Shown: positions 45,228 to 55,082 of the stretch, one piece after another
How positions within the stretch are numbered: position 1 is the stretch's first letter
Layout of the letters: every line of letters starts with the position of its first letter
DNA from: Haloarcula limicola
Lineage (GTDB): Archaea > Halobacteriota > Halobacteria > Halobacteriales > Haloarculaceae
Reading direction: 5' to 3'
Assembly (NCBI RefSeq): GCF_010119205.1
Contig: NZ_WRXM01000001.1
Span: 434,001 to 498,000 of the forward strand
Length of the DNA: 64,000 nucleotides
Made by a program: the position numbers and the translations under genes
Notes under the pieces: generated by a model
What the model saw: only the letters and a program-made list of their open reading frames with translations
Told to the model about the DNA's origin: nothing
Database searches by the model: none

Positions 45228-45854
45228 TCAGTCGTCGGTACGGGACTCGGCCAGCCAGTGGCAGGCCGAACAGAAGGTGAACGTCCCGACGACGAGGCCG
45301 ACGAGCGCCATCAACACGCCGCCCGTGAGTCCGGCGGCCACCGAGAGAGTCAGTACGGCGAGACCGATGCCCGAGATGGCGGCGTAGTAGCGGTGCCAGG
45401 GGACGGCGGCCGCGTCGCTCGGCGTGTCGAGGTACTCCGTCAGGTGGTCGGCCGCGGGCGCGAGCGCGACGTGACCCCTGTCCTGATTGAAGTCGACGAC
45501 GCCCATGTCGTCCATCTTCGGGAGGTGACACTGATACAGCCCGACGTAGACGCGCTTTCGCTCGCTGGACGTCAGCGCGTCCGTGGTAGTGTCGTTCTCG
45601 ATCGCCGCGACGTGCTCGGCCAGCTCTCCCAGCGAGACCCGTTCGTCCGGGTCCGCCTCGCGGAGGTAGTGCAGCACTTCGCGGCGACGGCTGTTCTTCA
45701 GGATCTCGAATATCAGGTCGAGCGAGAGCGAACTCTGCTCGGCCTCCTCCGCCTCGACGTCGGCCGGCACCCCCTGCTCGGCCTCCATCGACTGACCTTG
45801 GCGTCCTGGTTCCTCGATGCTCGTTCCGGTGGTGGGTTGGTCCTGTGTGCTCAT
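45228..45854 (-). CDS. DUF7344 winged-helix protein with C-terminal membrane helices
   Basis: This 208-residue protein has an acidic Glu/Ser leader (about residues 1-40), then the DUF7344 winged-helix core (LDLIFEILKNSRRREVLHYL, SERKRVYVGLYQCHLPKM, MGVVDFNQDRGHVALAP), and two hydrophobic helices near the end (about 155-195). This layout is common in haloarchaea and suggests a membrane-held DNA-binding or sensing protein. It precedes the nucleotide-sugar genes on the same strand, reading away from them. ATG 45854 is chosen because the longer frame starts in the promoter region. Confidence 0.8.
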   Translation of the reverse strand: MSTQDQPTTGTSIEEPGRQGQSMEAEQGVPADVEAEEAEQSSLSLDLIFEILKNSRRREVLHYLREADPDERVSLGELAEHVAAIENDTTTDALTSSERKRVYVGLYQCHLPKMDDMGVVDFNQDRGHVALAPAADHLTEYLDTPSDAAAVPWHRYYAAISGIGLAVLTLSVAAGLTGGVLMALVGLVVGTFTFCSACHWLAESRTDD

Positions 45855-46099
45855 GGATAGCCCTCGACGGCGTGGTTTCGGACGGCGTTTCGGGAACCGC
45901 GTCGGGAAGGTCTCGACCGCACCCCCGTGGGTCGTGACCAGTGGTACCGTCCGAACCCAAGCGCGTGTCAAATCAGTCACGCGATTAGCACTTAATACTT
46001 TGTTATGAAAACATTCTTACACATAAGGCGGGCGCTACGAACTCGTTCGCGCGTTCGTCACCGAGACGCGCGTTAACAGGTCAAAATCGAACGGCGCGC

Positions 46100-47470
46100 T
46101 CATCGCGTGCCGCTACCGACCGTGTACGTAGGCAATGACTCACCGTCGAGGGCCGCTCGCGTATCGACCGCGACCGCGTCCTCGAACGCGCCGTAGTCGA
46201 CGCGTTCGTACTCCTCGTGGGCCGTCACGAGGACGACGGCGTCGAAGCGCACGGCAGCGTCCTCGATGTCGCCGTGGTCGAGCGGCGTCGCCTCGAACTC
46301 CGGGACACTCGACACGTCCACGACCGGGTCGGTGGCCCATACTGACGCGCCGAGTTTCGAGAGCCTGTCCGCGATCGGGCGGGCCGGCGTCTTTCGCGTC
46401 TCGTCGACGCCCGCGCGGTAGGCGACGCCAAGTAGCAACACGTCCGCGTCCGCCACGTCGACATCCCGGTCGTCGAGGCACCTGACGACGGCGTTGGCGA
46501 CGAACGTCGACATGGCGTCGTTAACGGACCTGCTCGTCTCGATAAGCGGCAACTGGATGTCGACCTGCGAGGTGAGGAAGTGCGGGTACAGCGGGATGCA
46601 GTGGCCGCCGACGCCCGGACCGGGGTCGTGGATCTCACAGAACGGCTGGGTGTTGGCCACCTCGATGGCCCGGTTGACGTCCACGTCCAAGGGGTCGGTC
46701 ACGCGCGCGAGTTCGTTGGCGAGCGCGATGTTCACGTCGCGGTAGATCCCCTCGAACACCTTCACGCACTCGGCGGTGGTCGCGTCGCCGACGCGGATGA
46801 CCTCGTTGCTCGTCACCTCCTCGTAGAGCAGGCCCGCGACGCGCTCGCTCTCGTCGTCGACGCCGCCGACGACCTTCGGGTAGGCACCGCGGATGTCCCG
46901 TAGCGCGCGCCCGCTCGCGGTCCGCTCCGGGCAGAACGCGACGCCGAACGACGACGGGTCCAGCCCGCTCCGCTCCGCCAGACGCGGCGTGACCACGTCG
47001 CGGGTCGTCCCCGGCGGCACCGTCGACTCGACGACGACGAGGTCGCCCGAGTCGAGCCCCTCGCCGACGGCGTCGACGGCTGCGAGCAGCGCCGAGAGGT
47101 CCGGCTCGTTCGTCTCGTCCAGCAGCGTCGGGACGATGAGGACGTGCATCCGCGCCGCCTCGGCGGCCGCGGCGGGGTCGGCGCTCGCGGTCAGCGACCC
47201 GTCGGCCGCCGTCTCGGCGACGAGCTCGGAGAGCCCGGGTTCGCCGCCGACGGGGGACTCGCCCGCTTCGACCGCGTCGACCACCTCGGGGTCGATATCG
47301 ACGCCGGTGACGTTCCCCGTCACGTCGGCGAGGACGGCCGCGAGCGGCAGCCCCATCTTCCCGAGCCCGTAGACGGCGACCGGGATCTCGCCGTCGGCGA
47401 ACGCCTCCTGGATCGCCAGCCCACCGGTCTCTGCGGCGTAGAGCGCCCCCTCAGGTCGTGCTGCCGTCAC
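46100..47470 (-). CDS. Nucleotide-sugar 6-dehydrogenase (WecC/WbpA type)
   Basis: This 456-residue enzyme oxidises a UDP-HexNAc C6-OH to the uronate. The Rossmann motif AVYGLGKMGLPLAAVLAD is followed by VVVESTVPPGTTRDVV, FCPERTASGRAL, and the catalytic cysteine segment GVGGHCIPLYPHFL. Motifs are those of UDP-ManNAc/UDP-GlcNAc dehydrogenases. A GTG start at 47470 overlaps the upstream oxidoreductase gene by 20 nt. The first gene of this run is the aminotransferase at 49552, so all three are one operon. Confidence 0.88.
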   Translation of the reverse strand: MTAARPEGALYAAETGGLAIQEAFADGEIPVAVYGLGKMGLPLAAVLADVTGNVTGVDIDPEVVDAVEAGESPVGGEPGLSELVAETAADGSLTASADPAAAAEAARMHVLIVPTLLDETNEPDLSALLAAVDAVGEGLDSGDLVVVESTVPPGTTRDVVTPRLAERSGLDPSSFGVAFCPERTASGRALRDIRGAYPKVVGGVDDESERVAGLLYEEVTSNEVIRVGDATTAECVKVFEGIYRDVNIALANELARVTDPLDVDVNRAIEVANTQPFCEIHDPGPGVGGHCIPLYPHFLTSQVDIQLPLIETSRSVNDAMSTFVANAVVRCLDDRDVDVADADVLLLGVAYRAGVDETRKTPARPIADRLSKLGASVWATDPVVDVSSVPEFEATPLDHGDIEDAAVRFDAVVLVTAHEEYERVDYGAFEDAVAVDTRAALDGESLPTYTVGSGTR

Positions 47471-48452
47471 TGACGCTCACCTCCCTGTGTTCGAGCCCGT
47501 GAGCGGACGCGAGGTCGCTTATCTCGTTGGCTATCGAGAGCGCGCGGAGGCCGTCGTCGCCGGTGATGCGCGGGGTCTCCCCCTCGCGAACGCAGTCGAC
47601 GAACGAGCGCAGTTCCCGCTTGAGCGGTTCGTCGCTCTCGACGGCCGGGCGCTCGATGATGCTCTCCTGGCTGTACCTGACGTCGCCGTCCTTCGTGTGG
47701 TAGGACGGGTCCGAGTGGCGGTAGATGCGCATCGATTGGTCCATGAAGTCGACGTCGACGTGACACTCCCGGGCGGTCACCGAGAGGTCGCGTATCCGTT
47801 CCTGCGTGACGCGACTGGCGGTCAGCGAGCAGACGGTGCCGCCCGCGAACTCGATCTGCGCGTCGGCGTAGTCGCCGTTGCACGCGCCGAGGGCGCTGAC
47901 GCCCGCCACGTCGTCGTCGAACAGCGAGCAGACGACGTCGATGTCGTGTATCATCAGGTCGATGACCACGTCGTCCTCGACGTCGCGCGAGACCGGCGGG
48001 CCGAGACGGCGGGCCGAGGCGGCGATCGGTTCGACGTCGGCGAGGACGTCCTTGAGGACGTCCACGACCGGGTTGAACCGCTCGACGTGACCGACTTGCA
48101 ACTGGACGCCGACGTCGTCGGCGTGGCGGATGAGTTCGCGGCCGTGCTGCGGGTTGCTGACGAAGGGCTTCTCGATGAGGACGGCGGTGCCCGCCTCGAT
48201 GGCCTTCGAGGCGACGTGATAGTGGAACCGCGTCGGGACGGCGATGGAGACGAGGTCGACCACGTCCAGGAGGTCGTCCGCGTCCGCGACGCCGGTCCCG
48301 TACTCGGCGGCGACTTCGGCGGCCGCCGCGTCGTTCGCGTCGGCGACGCCGGCGAGCTCGACGCCGGGGAGTTCGTTGTACACGCGCGCGTGGTGCTTTC
48401 CCATGCTCCCGACGCCGATAACGCCGGCGGCGAGCGGATTTCTCGTGTTCAT
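47451..48452 (-). CDS. Gfo/Idh/MocA oxidoreductase (WlbA-like UDP-sugar 3-dehydrogenase candidate)
   Basis: This 333-residue protein has the Rossmann motif AGVIGVGSMGKHHARVY, the lysine motif IEKPFVSNP and the catalytic DLMIHDIDVV. In WlbA-type pathways such an enzyme oxidises C3 of a UDP-GlcNAc uronate, making a ketone that an aminotransferase then converts to an amine. It sits between the 6-dehydrogenase and the aminotransferase, overlapping both genes, which supports that role. A second pair of this kind occurs at 52555-54656. Confidence 0.83.
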   Translation of the reverse strand: MNTRNPLAAGVIGVGSMGKHHARVYNELPGVELAGVADANDAAAAEVAAEYGTGVADADDLLDVVDLVSIAVPTRFHYHVASKAIEAGTAVLIEKPFVSNPQHGRELIRHADDVGVQLQVGHVERFNPVVDVLKDVLADVEPIAASARRLGPPVSRDVEDDVVIDLMIHDIDVVCSLFDDDVAGVSALGACNGDYADAQIEFAGGTVCSLTASRVTQERIRDLSVTARECHVDVDFMDQSMRIYRHSDPSYHTKDGDVRYSQESIIERPAVESDEPLKRELRSFVDCVREGETPRITGDDGLRALSIANEISDLASAHGLEHREVSVSDGSTT

Positions 48453-49552
48453 GCTTCGTACTCCGTGAGCGCGACTGTGATCCGCCGGACGTCGTCCGCC
48501 GAGAGCGACGGATGGACCGGCAGCGAGAGGACTTCCTCCGCCGCGCGTTCCGCCACCGGGAGCGACGCGTCGACGTCGTCGTAGGCCGGTTCCTCGTGTA
48601 TCGGGGTCGGGTAGTACACCGCGGGGCTGATGCCGTAGTCTCGGAGGTGAGACCGCAGCGCTTCGCGGTCGTCACAGCGGACGGTGTACTGGTGGTAGGC
48701 GTGCCGACAGCCGTCGGGTTCGACCGGCCCGACGACGTCGGTCTCGGTCAGCGCGTCGTCGTACGCCGCGGCGTGCTCTCGCCGAGCGTCGACGTAGTCG
48801 TCGAGCTTCTCCAACTGCACGCGCCCGACGGCGGCGCAGATGTCCGTCATCCGGAAGTTGTGGCCGACGACGGCGTGGTTCCCCTCGTCGTCGCGGCCGT
48901 GGTCGATGTAGCTCCGCAGCCGGTCGGCGAGCACGTCGTCGTCCGTGACGACCATCCCGCCCTCGCCCGTCGTCATGTTCTTCGTCGGATAGAAACTGAA
49001 GCAGGCGACGTCGCCCAGGCTGCCGACCGGGCGGCCCCGATACGCCGCGCCGTGGGCCTGTGCGGCGTCCTCGACGAGGGCCGCGTCGTATCGGTCGGCG
49101 AGCTCGCGCAACTCCGCCATCGGGGCGGGACAGCCGTAGAGGTGGACGGCGACGATGGCGTCGATGTCGCCGTGGGATTCTGCGGTCGCCTCGACCGCTT
49201 CGGGATCCAGGTTGTACGTCGTCGGGTCGATGTCGGCGAAGACCGGCGTCGCGCCGACGTGACGCACGGCGTTGGCCGTGGCGACGAACGAGAACGGGGT
49301 CGTGAGGACGGTGTCGCCCGCGCCGAGCTCCAGCGCTTCGAGGGCGGCGTGGAGGGCGGTCGTTCCGTTGCTGGTCGGAACGCCGTGTGCAACTGTGCAG
49401 TAATCCGCGAATTCCTCGCCGAACGCGGCCACCTCGTCGCCGCCGCTGAGGTGGCCGGAGCGCAACACGTCGTGGATGCGACGCAGCTCCGTCTCGCCGA
49501 CGTCCGGCGATGCGATGGCGATGTCGGGTTCGAGCGGCCGGGTGTCGCTCAT
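48449..49552 (-). CDS. DegT/DnrJ/EryC1/StrS-family aminotransferase (amino sugar)
   Basis: This 367-residue PLP enzyme aminates a nucleotide-keto-sugar. The Schiff-base lysine is in CFSFYPTKNMTTGEGGMVVT, with the cofactor Asp in LVEDAAQAHGA and the substrate part HNFRMTDICAAVGRVQLEK. It overlaps the oxidoreductase gene by 4 nt, so it likely aminates the keto sugar that enzyme makes. The promoter region upstream contains ATAACAATG on the minus strand at 49645-49653. Confidence 0.88.
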   Translation of the reverse strand: MSDTRPLEPDIAIASPDVGETELRRIHDVLRSGHLSGGDEVAAFGEEFADYCTVAHGVPTSNGTTALHAALEALELGAGDTVLTTPFSFVATANAVRHVGATPVFADIDPTTYNLDPEAVEATAESHGDIDAIVAVHLYGCPAPMAELRELADRYDAALVEDAAQAHGAAYRGRPVGSLGDVACFSFYPTKNMTTGEGGMVVTDDDVLADRLRSYIDHGRDDEGNHAVVGHNFRMTDICAAVGRVQLEKLDDYVDARREHAAAYDDALTETDVVGPVEPDGCRHAYHQYTVRCDDREALRSHLRDYGISPAVYYPTPIHEEPAYDDVDASLPVAERAAEEVLSLPVHPSLSADDVRRITVALTEYEA

Positions 49553-49880
49553 CCCGCCTCACCACCGCGCGGGGAGTCGGGCCGACGCTGTCCCGTCGGC
49601 TTCAGTTGTGCAACTATCACGGTTTGGGGCAAGCAAAGTATAGCCATTGTTATGGGCGTCCTGTGTCTCGAAGGTGTAGATTTCGCCCTCCCCGGGGGTA
49701 CTTGCACCGTCGTCGGAACGCTCCTACAACTACGTTGGTATTGTGTCGTTTCTCCCGGGGGACCGTCTCGCGCCCGAGGGATATGTAATACGTAACAAAG
49801 GGTGGCCCATGTGATTGTCACTCAACAGTGGCTTCAGGACACGGACACCTCCGCGCACGCCGACGCGTCCGGAGGGGACG
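49553..49880. other. Divergent regulatory region
   Basis: The 328 bp separate the aminotransferase operon (minus) from a DUF7344 gene (plus). It contains the ATAACAATG element for the minus operon and, for the plus gene, an AT-rich TATGTAATACGTAACAAAG block near 49782-49800 and the strong Shine-Dalgarno GGAGGGG at 49871-49877. No gene was found inside. Confidence 0.6.
49645..49653 (-). promoter_or_regulatory. ATAACAATG element, operon head 1
   Basis: On the minus strand this reads CCCATAACAATGGCTATAC, about 93-101 bp before the aminotransferase ATG at 49552. The same 9-mer is found before genes at 52555 and 60005. Confidence 0.4.
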
Positions 49881-50414
49881 ATGACAGCGCCGGTCGCCCG
49901 CGATACGGTGTTCGAGGTGTTGAGCAACAACCGGCGGCGGTTCATCATCTCGACGCTCCGGCAGCGCGACGACCCCGTGGAACTGACCACGCTCGCCAGA
50001 GAGATCGGCGCGCACGAGGCGGACATCGACCCGTCGGCGGTCGATTCGGCCGAGCAGAAGCGAGTCTACGTCTCGCTGTACCAGACGCACATCCCGAAAC
50101 TGGAGAGCGCCGGGTTCGTCCGATACGACGAGGAGACGCGCACCGTCGCCGCGACGCCGACCGTGGCCGAAGTGGATCGGTACCTCGGTCCGGTGCAGTC
50201 GGCGCTCCCGTGGTCGCGGCTCAACGGCGCGCTCTCGCTGGTCGTCGGCGGACTGTTTCTCGGGACGCTGTTCGAGATCTCGGTGCTGACCGGCGTTTCT
50301 CCGCTGTTGCTGGCGAGTGCGATCGTCGTCGTATTGCTCGTCGTCGCCGTGGCACAGCTCGTCGATCACCGGCGGTGTCAGCGCGCCCGCCCGCTCGAAC
50401 TCAGGGATCCGTGA
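49881..50414 (+). CDS. DUF7344 winged-helix protein with two membrane helices
   Basis: This 177-residue protein starts at ATG 49881 after the Shine-Dalgarno GGAGGGG; an upstream in-frame start was rejected for lack of such a site. The DUF7344 core is clear (ARDTVFEVLSNNRRRFIIST, AEQKRVYVSLYQTHIPKLES, AGFVRYDEETRTVAA). Two hydrophobic helices follow (about residues 113-133 and 137-157), with a basic end. The layout matches the protein at 45228-45854. It is probably a membrane-bound regulator of the nearby sugar operons. Confidence 0.8.
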   Translation: MTAPVARDTVFEVLSNNRRRFIISTLRQRDDPVELTTLAREIGAHEADIDPSAVDSAEQKRVYVSLYQTHIPKLESAGFVRYDEETRTVAATPTVAEVDRYLGPVQSALPWSRLNGALSLVVGGLFLGTLFEISVLTGVSPLLLASAIVVVLLVVAVAQLVDHRRCQRARPLELRDP

Positions 50415-50545
50415 AACTGCAACGATGTTCCACACTAAAACCTCAAGACGGCGTATCGACCAACGACCGAAATGGTTATCGACAGCTCCCGGCAAACGAC
50501 AGACGCGCCCTCGCCGCGCGGCGGGGACCCACAGAGGGTGGACAG

Positions 50546-50827
50546 ATGAGTGACTCAGATCCGTGGGACGACGTCAGCTACGTCATCAGCTCGCGCTATC
50601 GCGTCGAGACGCTCAAACGACTCGCCGAGGGGCCGGCTACCCCCTCGCTCATCGCCGAGGAGACCGGGTTGAGCATCGCACACGTCTCGCGGGCCTTACA
50701 GGAGCTCAAAGAGGGAGACCTCGTCACGTTGCTGGTCTCTGAGGACCGACGAAAGGGCCGCGTCTACGGGATTACCGATCCGGGACAGGAAGTCTGGAAC
50801 ACCATCGAAGCGGAGAACATGCTGTAG
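50546..50827 (+). CDS. Small winged-helix transcription regulator (93 aa)
   Basis: The protein is a compact winged helix: VSYVISSRYRVETLKRLAEG, LIAEETGLSIAHVSRALQEL and wing LVTLLVSEDRRKGRVYGIT. It looks like haloarchaeal MarR/ArsR-type single-domain regulators, with the last helix probably for dimerisation. The ATG at 50546 is preceded by GAGGGTGGACAG, a weak Shine-Dalgarno. It lies 131 bp after the DUF7344 gene on the same strand. No ligand site can be seen. Confidence 0.82.
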   Translation: MSDSDPWDDVSYVISSRYRVETLKRLAEGPATPSLIAEETGLSIAHVSRALQELKEGDLVTLLVSEDRRKGRVYGITDPGQEVWNTIEAENML

Positions 50828-50831
50828 GTCG

Positions 50832-50975
50832 CTATTCGGCCGTCGACGCGTCGTCCGGTTCGCGCTCGTCAAGCGCCCCCTCGGGGAGGAGTTGTTCCGG
50901 CCGTCTGCGGTGTTTCGGAGTCTGCGCGAACTCCGTGATGCGTCGCCACTCGTCCGACGTGAGGTGACCACTCAT
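50832..50975 (-). CDS. 47-residue small acidic protein
   Basis: A frame from ATG 50975 to TAG 50832 encodes 47 residues beginning MSGHLTSDEWRRITEFAQTP, with a Pro/Arg middle and a very acidic end. The start of the type LTxxEWxRIxEFAxTP resembles small haloarchaeal proteins I have seen, but I cannot check. Third positions are strongly G/C. It lies 5 bp after the stop of the convergent regulator gene. Function unknown. Confidence 0.6.
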   Translation of the reverse strand: MSGHLTSDEWRRITEFAQTPKHRRRPEQLLPEGALDEREPDDASTAE

Positions 50976-51054
50976 ACAACCCTGTAGTGAGTAGTCGACG
51001 CTCTTCGTAATTTGGGGGTTACGGCGAGAAACGTCCGCCTAGCGGACAGGTGGG

Positions 51055-51303
51055 CTACTCGCGAGCGACGGTGACTTCGGTCGACGAGACGGTGATCGCG
51101 TGGCCCTCGTGCGTGAACGTGAGTTCGAAATCCGCGTCGCTTCCCCGGAAGAACGCGTTCAGCGCGTCGGTGTTTATCGAGTCGGACAGCGGCGCGATAT
51201 CCATCGGATCCTCGTTCCGGACCGCCGCGAGTTCGAGCGCGACGACCGTCGCTACCGACTGCTCCGGCCCGATAGACCGACTGCTTGTGGTCCCTGCTCC
51301 CAT
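51055..51303 (-). CDS. HalOD1 output-domain protein, stand-alone
   Basis: This 82-residue protein consists only of a HalOD1 domain: SVATVVALELAAVRNEDPMD, IAPLSDSINTDALNAFF and a closing strand pair ELTFTHEGHAITVSSTEVTV. HalOD1 is usually the output part of haloarchaeal response regulators, here without receiver domain. A start at 51315 (four residues longer) is equally possible. It lies between regulators in the glycan cluster. Function unknown. Confidence 0.78.
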   Translation of the reverse strand: MGAGTTSSRSIGPEQSVATVVALELAAVRNEDPMDIAPLSDSINTDALNAFFRGSDADFELTFTHEGHAITVSSTEVTVARE

Positions 51304-51459
51304 GCAAATCTCCATACGAAATCTCTTCCGGAGCGGGGATATATATTTTTCGAAGCCGTCGTAAACTCAATCATCGATATCGCACCATCGGTACGACTTG
51401 ATTACTGTCGGCCGAACGACGGAAGCGATGACCGGCGAGCGGTCTAACACGTCGACGGC

Positions 51460-52383
<924 letters not shown>

Positions 52384-52520
52384 CTTCTCGGGTCCCACTC
52401 CCCTTCGGCGGTAAGTTATGCGGTGACGAACCCGTCGTTGGGACCGCCTACGGTGCGTCGGCTCGCCTCGCGCCCGCGAACCGGCGGCTCGAACGCGGGA
52501 CACGCGCGCGAACGCGGAGT

Positions 52521-52529
52521 ATAACAATG
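52521..52529 (+). promoter_or_regulatory. ATAACAATG element, operon head 2
   Basis: AGTATAACAATGGGTATC lies about 26-34 bp before the aminotransferase ATG at 52555, where a TATA box would be expected. It is the second copy of the 9-mer. Confidence 0.45.
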
Positions 52530-52554
52530 GGTATCTCTCGACAACCCGAGTCCG

Positions 52555-53655
52555 ATGACGGAGCAAGTCCCGTTCACAGACGTCTACGTCGACGATACCA
52601 TCGTCGAGAGGGTGGTGGAGACGGTCGAATCGCGGCGGTACGTCAAAGGACCGCGCGTCGAGGAACTCGAAGCGCAGTTCGCCGAGACCTGCGGCGTCGA
52701 CCACGCGGTCGGCGTCAGCAGCGGTACCGCCGCGCTGTACCTGACTATGAAAGCCGCCGGCATCGGTCCCGGCGACGACGTGCTGGTACCCGCCCACACG
52801 TTCTTCGCGACGGTCAGTCCCGTCGTCGAACTGGGCGCGAACCCGGTGTTCGTCGACGTCGACCCGCAGACGTACACGATGAGCGGGACCGACCTCGCCG
52901 AGAAGGCCGAGGACGCCGAGAGCCCCGAAGCCGTCGTCCCGGTCCACCTCTACGGCCAGCCGGCGGCGATGGACGCGATTCACGGCGTCTCCGACGCGCA
53001 CGACCTGACCGTGATCGAGGACTCCTGTCAGGCCCACGGCGCGACCTACCGCGGGGACCCCACGGGGAGCCTCGGGGACGCGGGGTGTTTCAGCTTCTAC
53101 CCCTCGAAGAACATGACCGTCGCCGGGGACGGCGGCATCCTAGTCACGGACGACGCGGACCTCGCGCGCACGGCCCGCGAGCTGCGCAACCACGGCCGCG
53201 ACGGCGAGGGCAACCACGTCCGCGTCGGCCTGAACCACCGAATGAACGAGACGAGCGCCGCCGCCGGCATCGAACAGCTGTCGCACTTGGCCGACTGGAA
53301 CGCGGAACGCGCGGCCGCCGCGGAGCGCTACAACGAGCGTCTCGACGACGTCGACGCCGTGGAACTGCCGATGCAGATGGACGACGCGACGCACGTCTAT
53401 CACCTGTACGTCGTGCAAGTCCCCGACCGGGATGGCTTGCGCACGCACCTCGACGCGAAGGGCATCCAGACGGGCGTCCACTACGACCCGCCGGTGCATC
53501 AGACACCCGCGATGCGGGACGCACTCGACGAGATTCCGTCGCTGCCCGTGACCGAGGAACTCAGTAAGCGCATCGTCTCGCTCCCGATGCACCCCCGCAT
53601 CACCGACGAGGAGATCGACCGCGTGGCGAGCGAGATACGGGGGTACCACGAATGA
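52555..53655 (+). CDS. DegT/DnrJ/EryC1/StrS-family aminotransferase (second copy)
   Basis: This 366-residue PLP aminotransferase has the Schiff-base lysine in CFSFYPSKNMTVAGDGGILV, the cofactor Asp in VIEDSCQAHGA, and the substrate part VGLNHRMNETSAAAGIEQL. It differs clearly from the one at 48449 outside these motifs, so it probably aminates a different nucleotide-keto-sugar. It is coupled to the next oxidoreductase gene through a 4-nt overlap. Confidence 0.9.
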   Translation: MTEQVPFTDVYVDDTIVERVVETVESRRYVKGPRVEELEAQFAETCGVDHAVGVSSGTAALYLTMKAAGIGPGDDVLVPAHTFFATVSPVVELGANPVFVDVDPQTYTMSGTDLAEKAEDAESPEAVVPVHLYGQPAAMDAIHGVSDAHDLTVIEDSCQAHGATYRGDPTGSLGDAGCFSFYPSKNMTVAGDGGILVTDDADLARTARELRNHGRDGEGNHVRVGLNHRMNETSAAAGIEQLSHLADWNAERAAAAERYNERLDDVDAVELPMQMDDATHVYHLYVVQVPDRDGLRTHLDAKGIQTGVHYDPPVHQTPAMRDALDEIPSLPVTEELSKRIVSLPMHPRITDEEIDRVASEIRGYHE

Positions 53656-54656
53656 GGTACGGCGTCGTCGGCACGGGCTACTGGGGGAAGAACCACGTCA
53701 GAGTCGCCAAGGAACTGCTTGACGACGGACAACTGGACGAGGTGGTCATCTGCGACGTCGACGAGAGTCGCGTCGAGTCGCTGGCCGACACCTACGACCT
53801 GCCGTACGTCACCGACGTCGACGACTTAGACGTCGACGCCGCGACGGTCGCGACGCCCTCGACGACACATCCGGCCATCGGCGACGCGATGCTGAACCGC
53901 GGCATCGACCTCCTCGTCGAGAAGCCGCTGGCGCTGACCAGCGAGGAGGCGTGGGAACTCGTCACGACCGCCGAGGACAACGACTGCACGCTCGGCGTGG
54001 GCCACATCTTCCGCTACCACCCGGCGCTGCGGGCGCTGAAACGCCGAATCGACCGCGGCGAGCTCGGCCGCATCAAGTACCTCCAGACCCGCCGCTTCTC
54101 GTTCCGCGTCCCGCGGACGACGACGGGCGTGGTCTACTCGCTGGCGGTCCACGACGTTGATATCTACGACTATCTGCTGGACAGTCGGCCCGACACCGTC
54201 CACGGCCAACTGGACTCGTTCGTCCGCGAGGGGATCACCGAGACGGCGACGATAACGCTCGGCTACGGCGACACCACGGGCGTCGTCAACTCCTCGTGGC
54301 AGATCCCGGTGTTCGATAAGACCCGCGACCTCGTCGTCGTCGGGTCGAACCGCTCGGCGTACATCGACTACTTAGAGAACACGAAGCTCGAACTGTTCGA
54401 CGCCGAGGTGTTCTCGGACCCGCACGACGGGCTGAAATCCCGCAGCGACGGGTCGATCACCCATACGGCCGAGGAGCGCGAACCCCTGAAGTTCGAGGTC
54501 GAATCCTTCATCGAGGCCAGCGAGAACGGGACCCAGCCGCCCGCGAGCGGCGCGGTCGGAGCCCGCGCCGTCGAGACGCTCGAACACGTCGAGCGCTCCG
54601 ACGCGGAGAACGTCGTGGTGGACGTCGAGCAGCCGCCGATGGTCCAACGGCCCTGA
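53652..54656 (+). CDS. Gfo/Idh/MocA oxidoreductase (second nucleotide-sugar dehydrogenase)
   Basis: This 334-residue protein has the Rossmann motif YGVVGTGYWGKNHVRVAKEL, the lysine motif VEKPLALTSEE and the catalytic YSLAVHDVDIYDYLL. The GYWGKNH form is that of WlbA/UDP-GlcNAcA 3-dehydrogenases more than the copy at 47451. Working with the upstream aminotransferase it would make an amino sugar. It is the last gene of this two-gene run; a regulator pair is convergent downstream. Confidence 0.86.
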   Translation: MRYGVVGTGYWGKNHVRVAKELLDDGQLDEVVICDVDESRVESLADTYDLPYVTDVDDLDVDAATVATPSTTHPAIGDAMLNRGIDLLVEKPLALTSEEAWELVTTAEDNDCTLGVGHIFRYHPALRALKRRIDRGELGRIKYLQTRRFSFRVPRTTTGVVYSLAVHDVDIYDYLLDSRPDTVHGQLDSFVREGITETATITLGYGDTTGVVNSSWQIPVFDKTRDLVVVGSNRSAYIDYLENTKLELFDAEVFSDPHDGLKSRSDGSITHTAEEREPLKFEVESFIEASENGTQPPASGAVGARAVETLEHVERSDAENVVVDVEQPPMVQRP

Positions 54657-54740
54657 GATTCTGACGACGCCGTCGAACGATGCGGCCGCGTTTTCGCCTG
54701 CCAGTCGGCGCAGATTGCAGAGCCGGTTGCGGTCGGGCGG

Positions 54741-55082
54741 TTACTCGTACACTTGTATCCACCCGTCACTCCGAACTTTGACGAGATACTGGTCGAATTC
54801 AAATTCGATGGTTCCTGTACTGCGGCGAGATTCCCCGTTCACGTCTGGTCCAAAGAAGCTCTCTTGAATCGCGGGTGCGTCCACCGCGTTGTACAGGATC
54901 GGGGATTTGAGTTCCGTCCGATCAACCCCTTTGGCGTCGGCGATCGCAGTAACGAGTGCAGTCGTCAGGTCCGCGTCGGCGTCTGGGTCGAAGTGATACT
55001 GAGCGGCCTGGCTCCACGAATTCTCGCGACCGAGCGTCGGGTCATCCTCGCTCTCGAGGCCGTCGTCAGGACTCTTGGTCAT
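54741..55082 (-). CDS. HalOD1 output-domain protein
   Basis: This 113-residue protein has an acidic leader (residues 1-25) followed by a HalOD1 domain (DLTTALVTAIADAKGVDRTE, ILYNAVDAPAIQESFFGP, IEFEFDQYLVKVRSDGWIQV). There is no receiver domain. ATG 55082 (MTKSPDDG) lies inside the end of the DUF7344 gene; the 17-nt overlap shows they are coupled. G+C is lower than in the sugar genes around it. Confidence 0.77.
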   Translation of the reverse strand: MTKSPDDGLESEDDPTLGRENSWSQAAQYHFDPDADADLTTALVTAIADAKGVDRTELKSPILYNAVDAPAIQESFFGPDVNGESRRSTGTIEFEFDQYLVKVRSDGWIQVYE

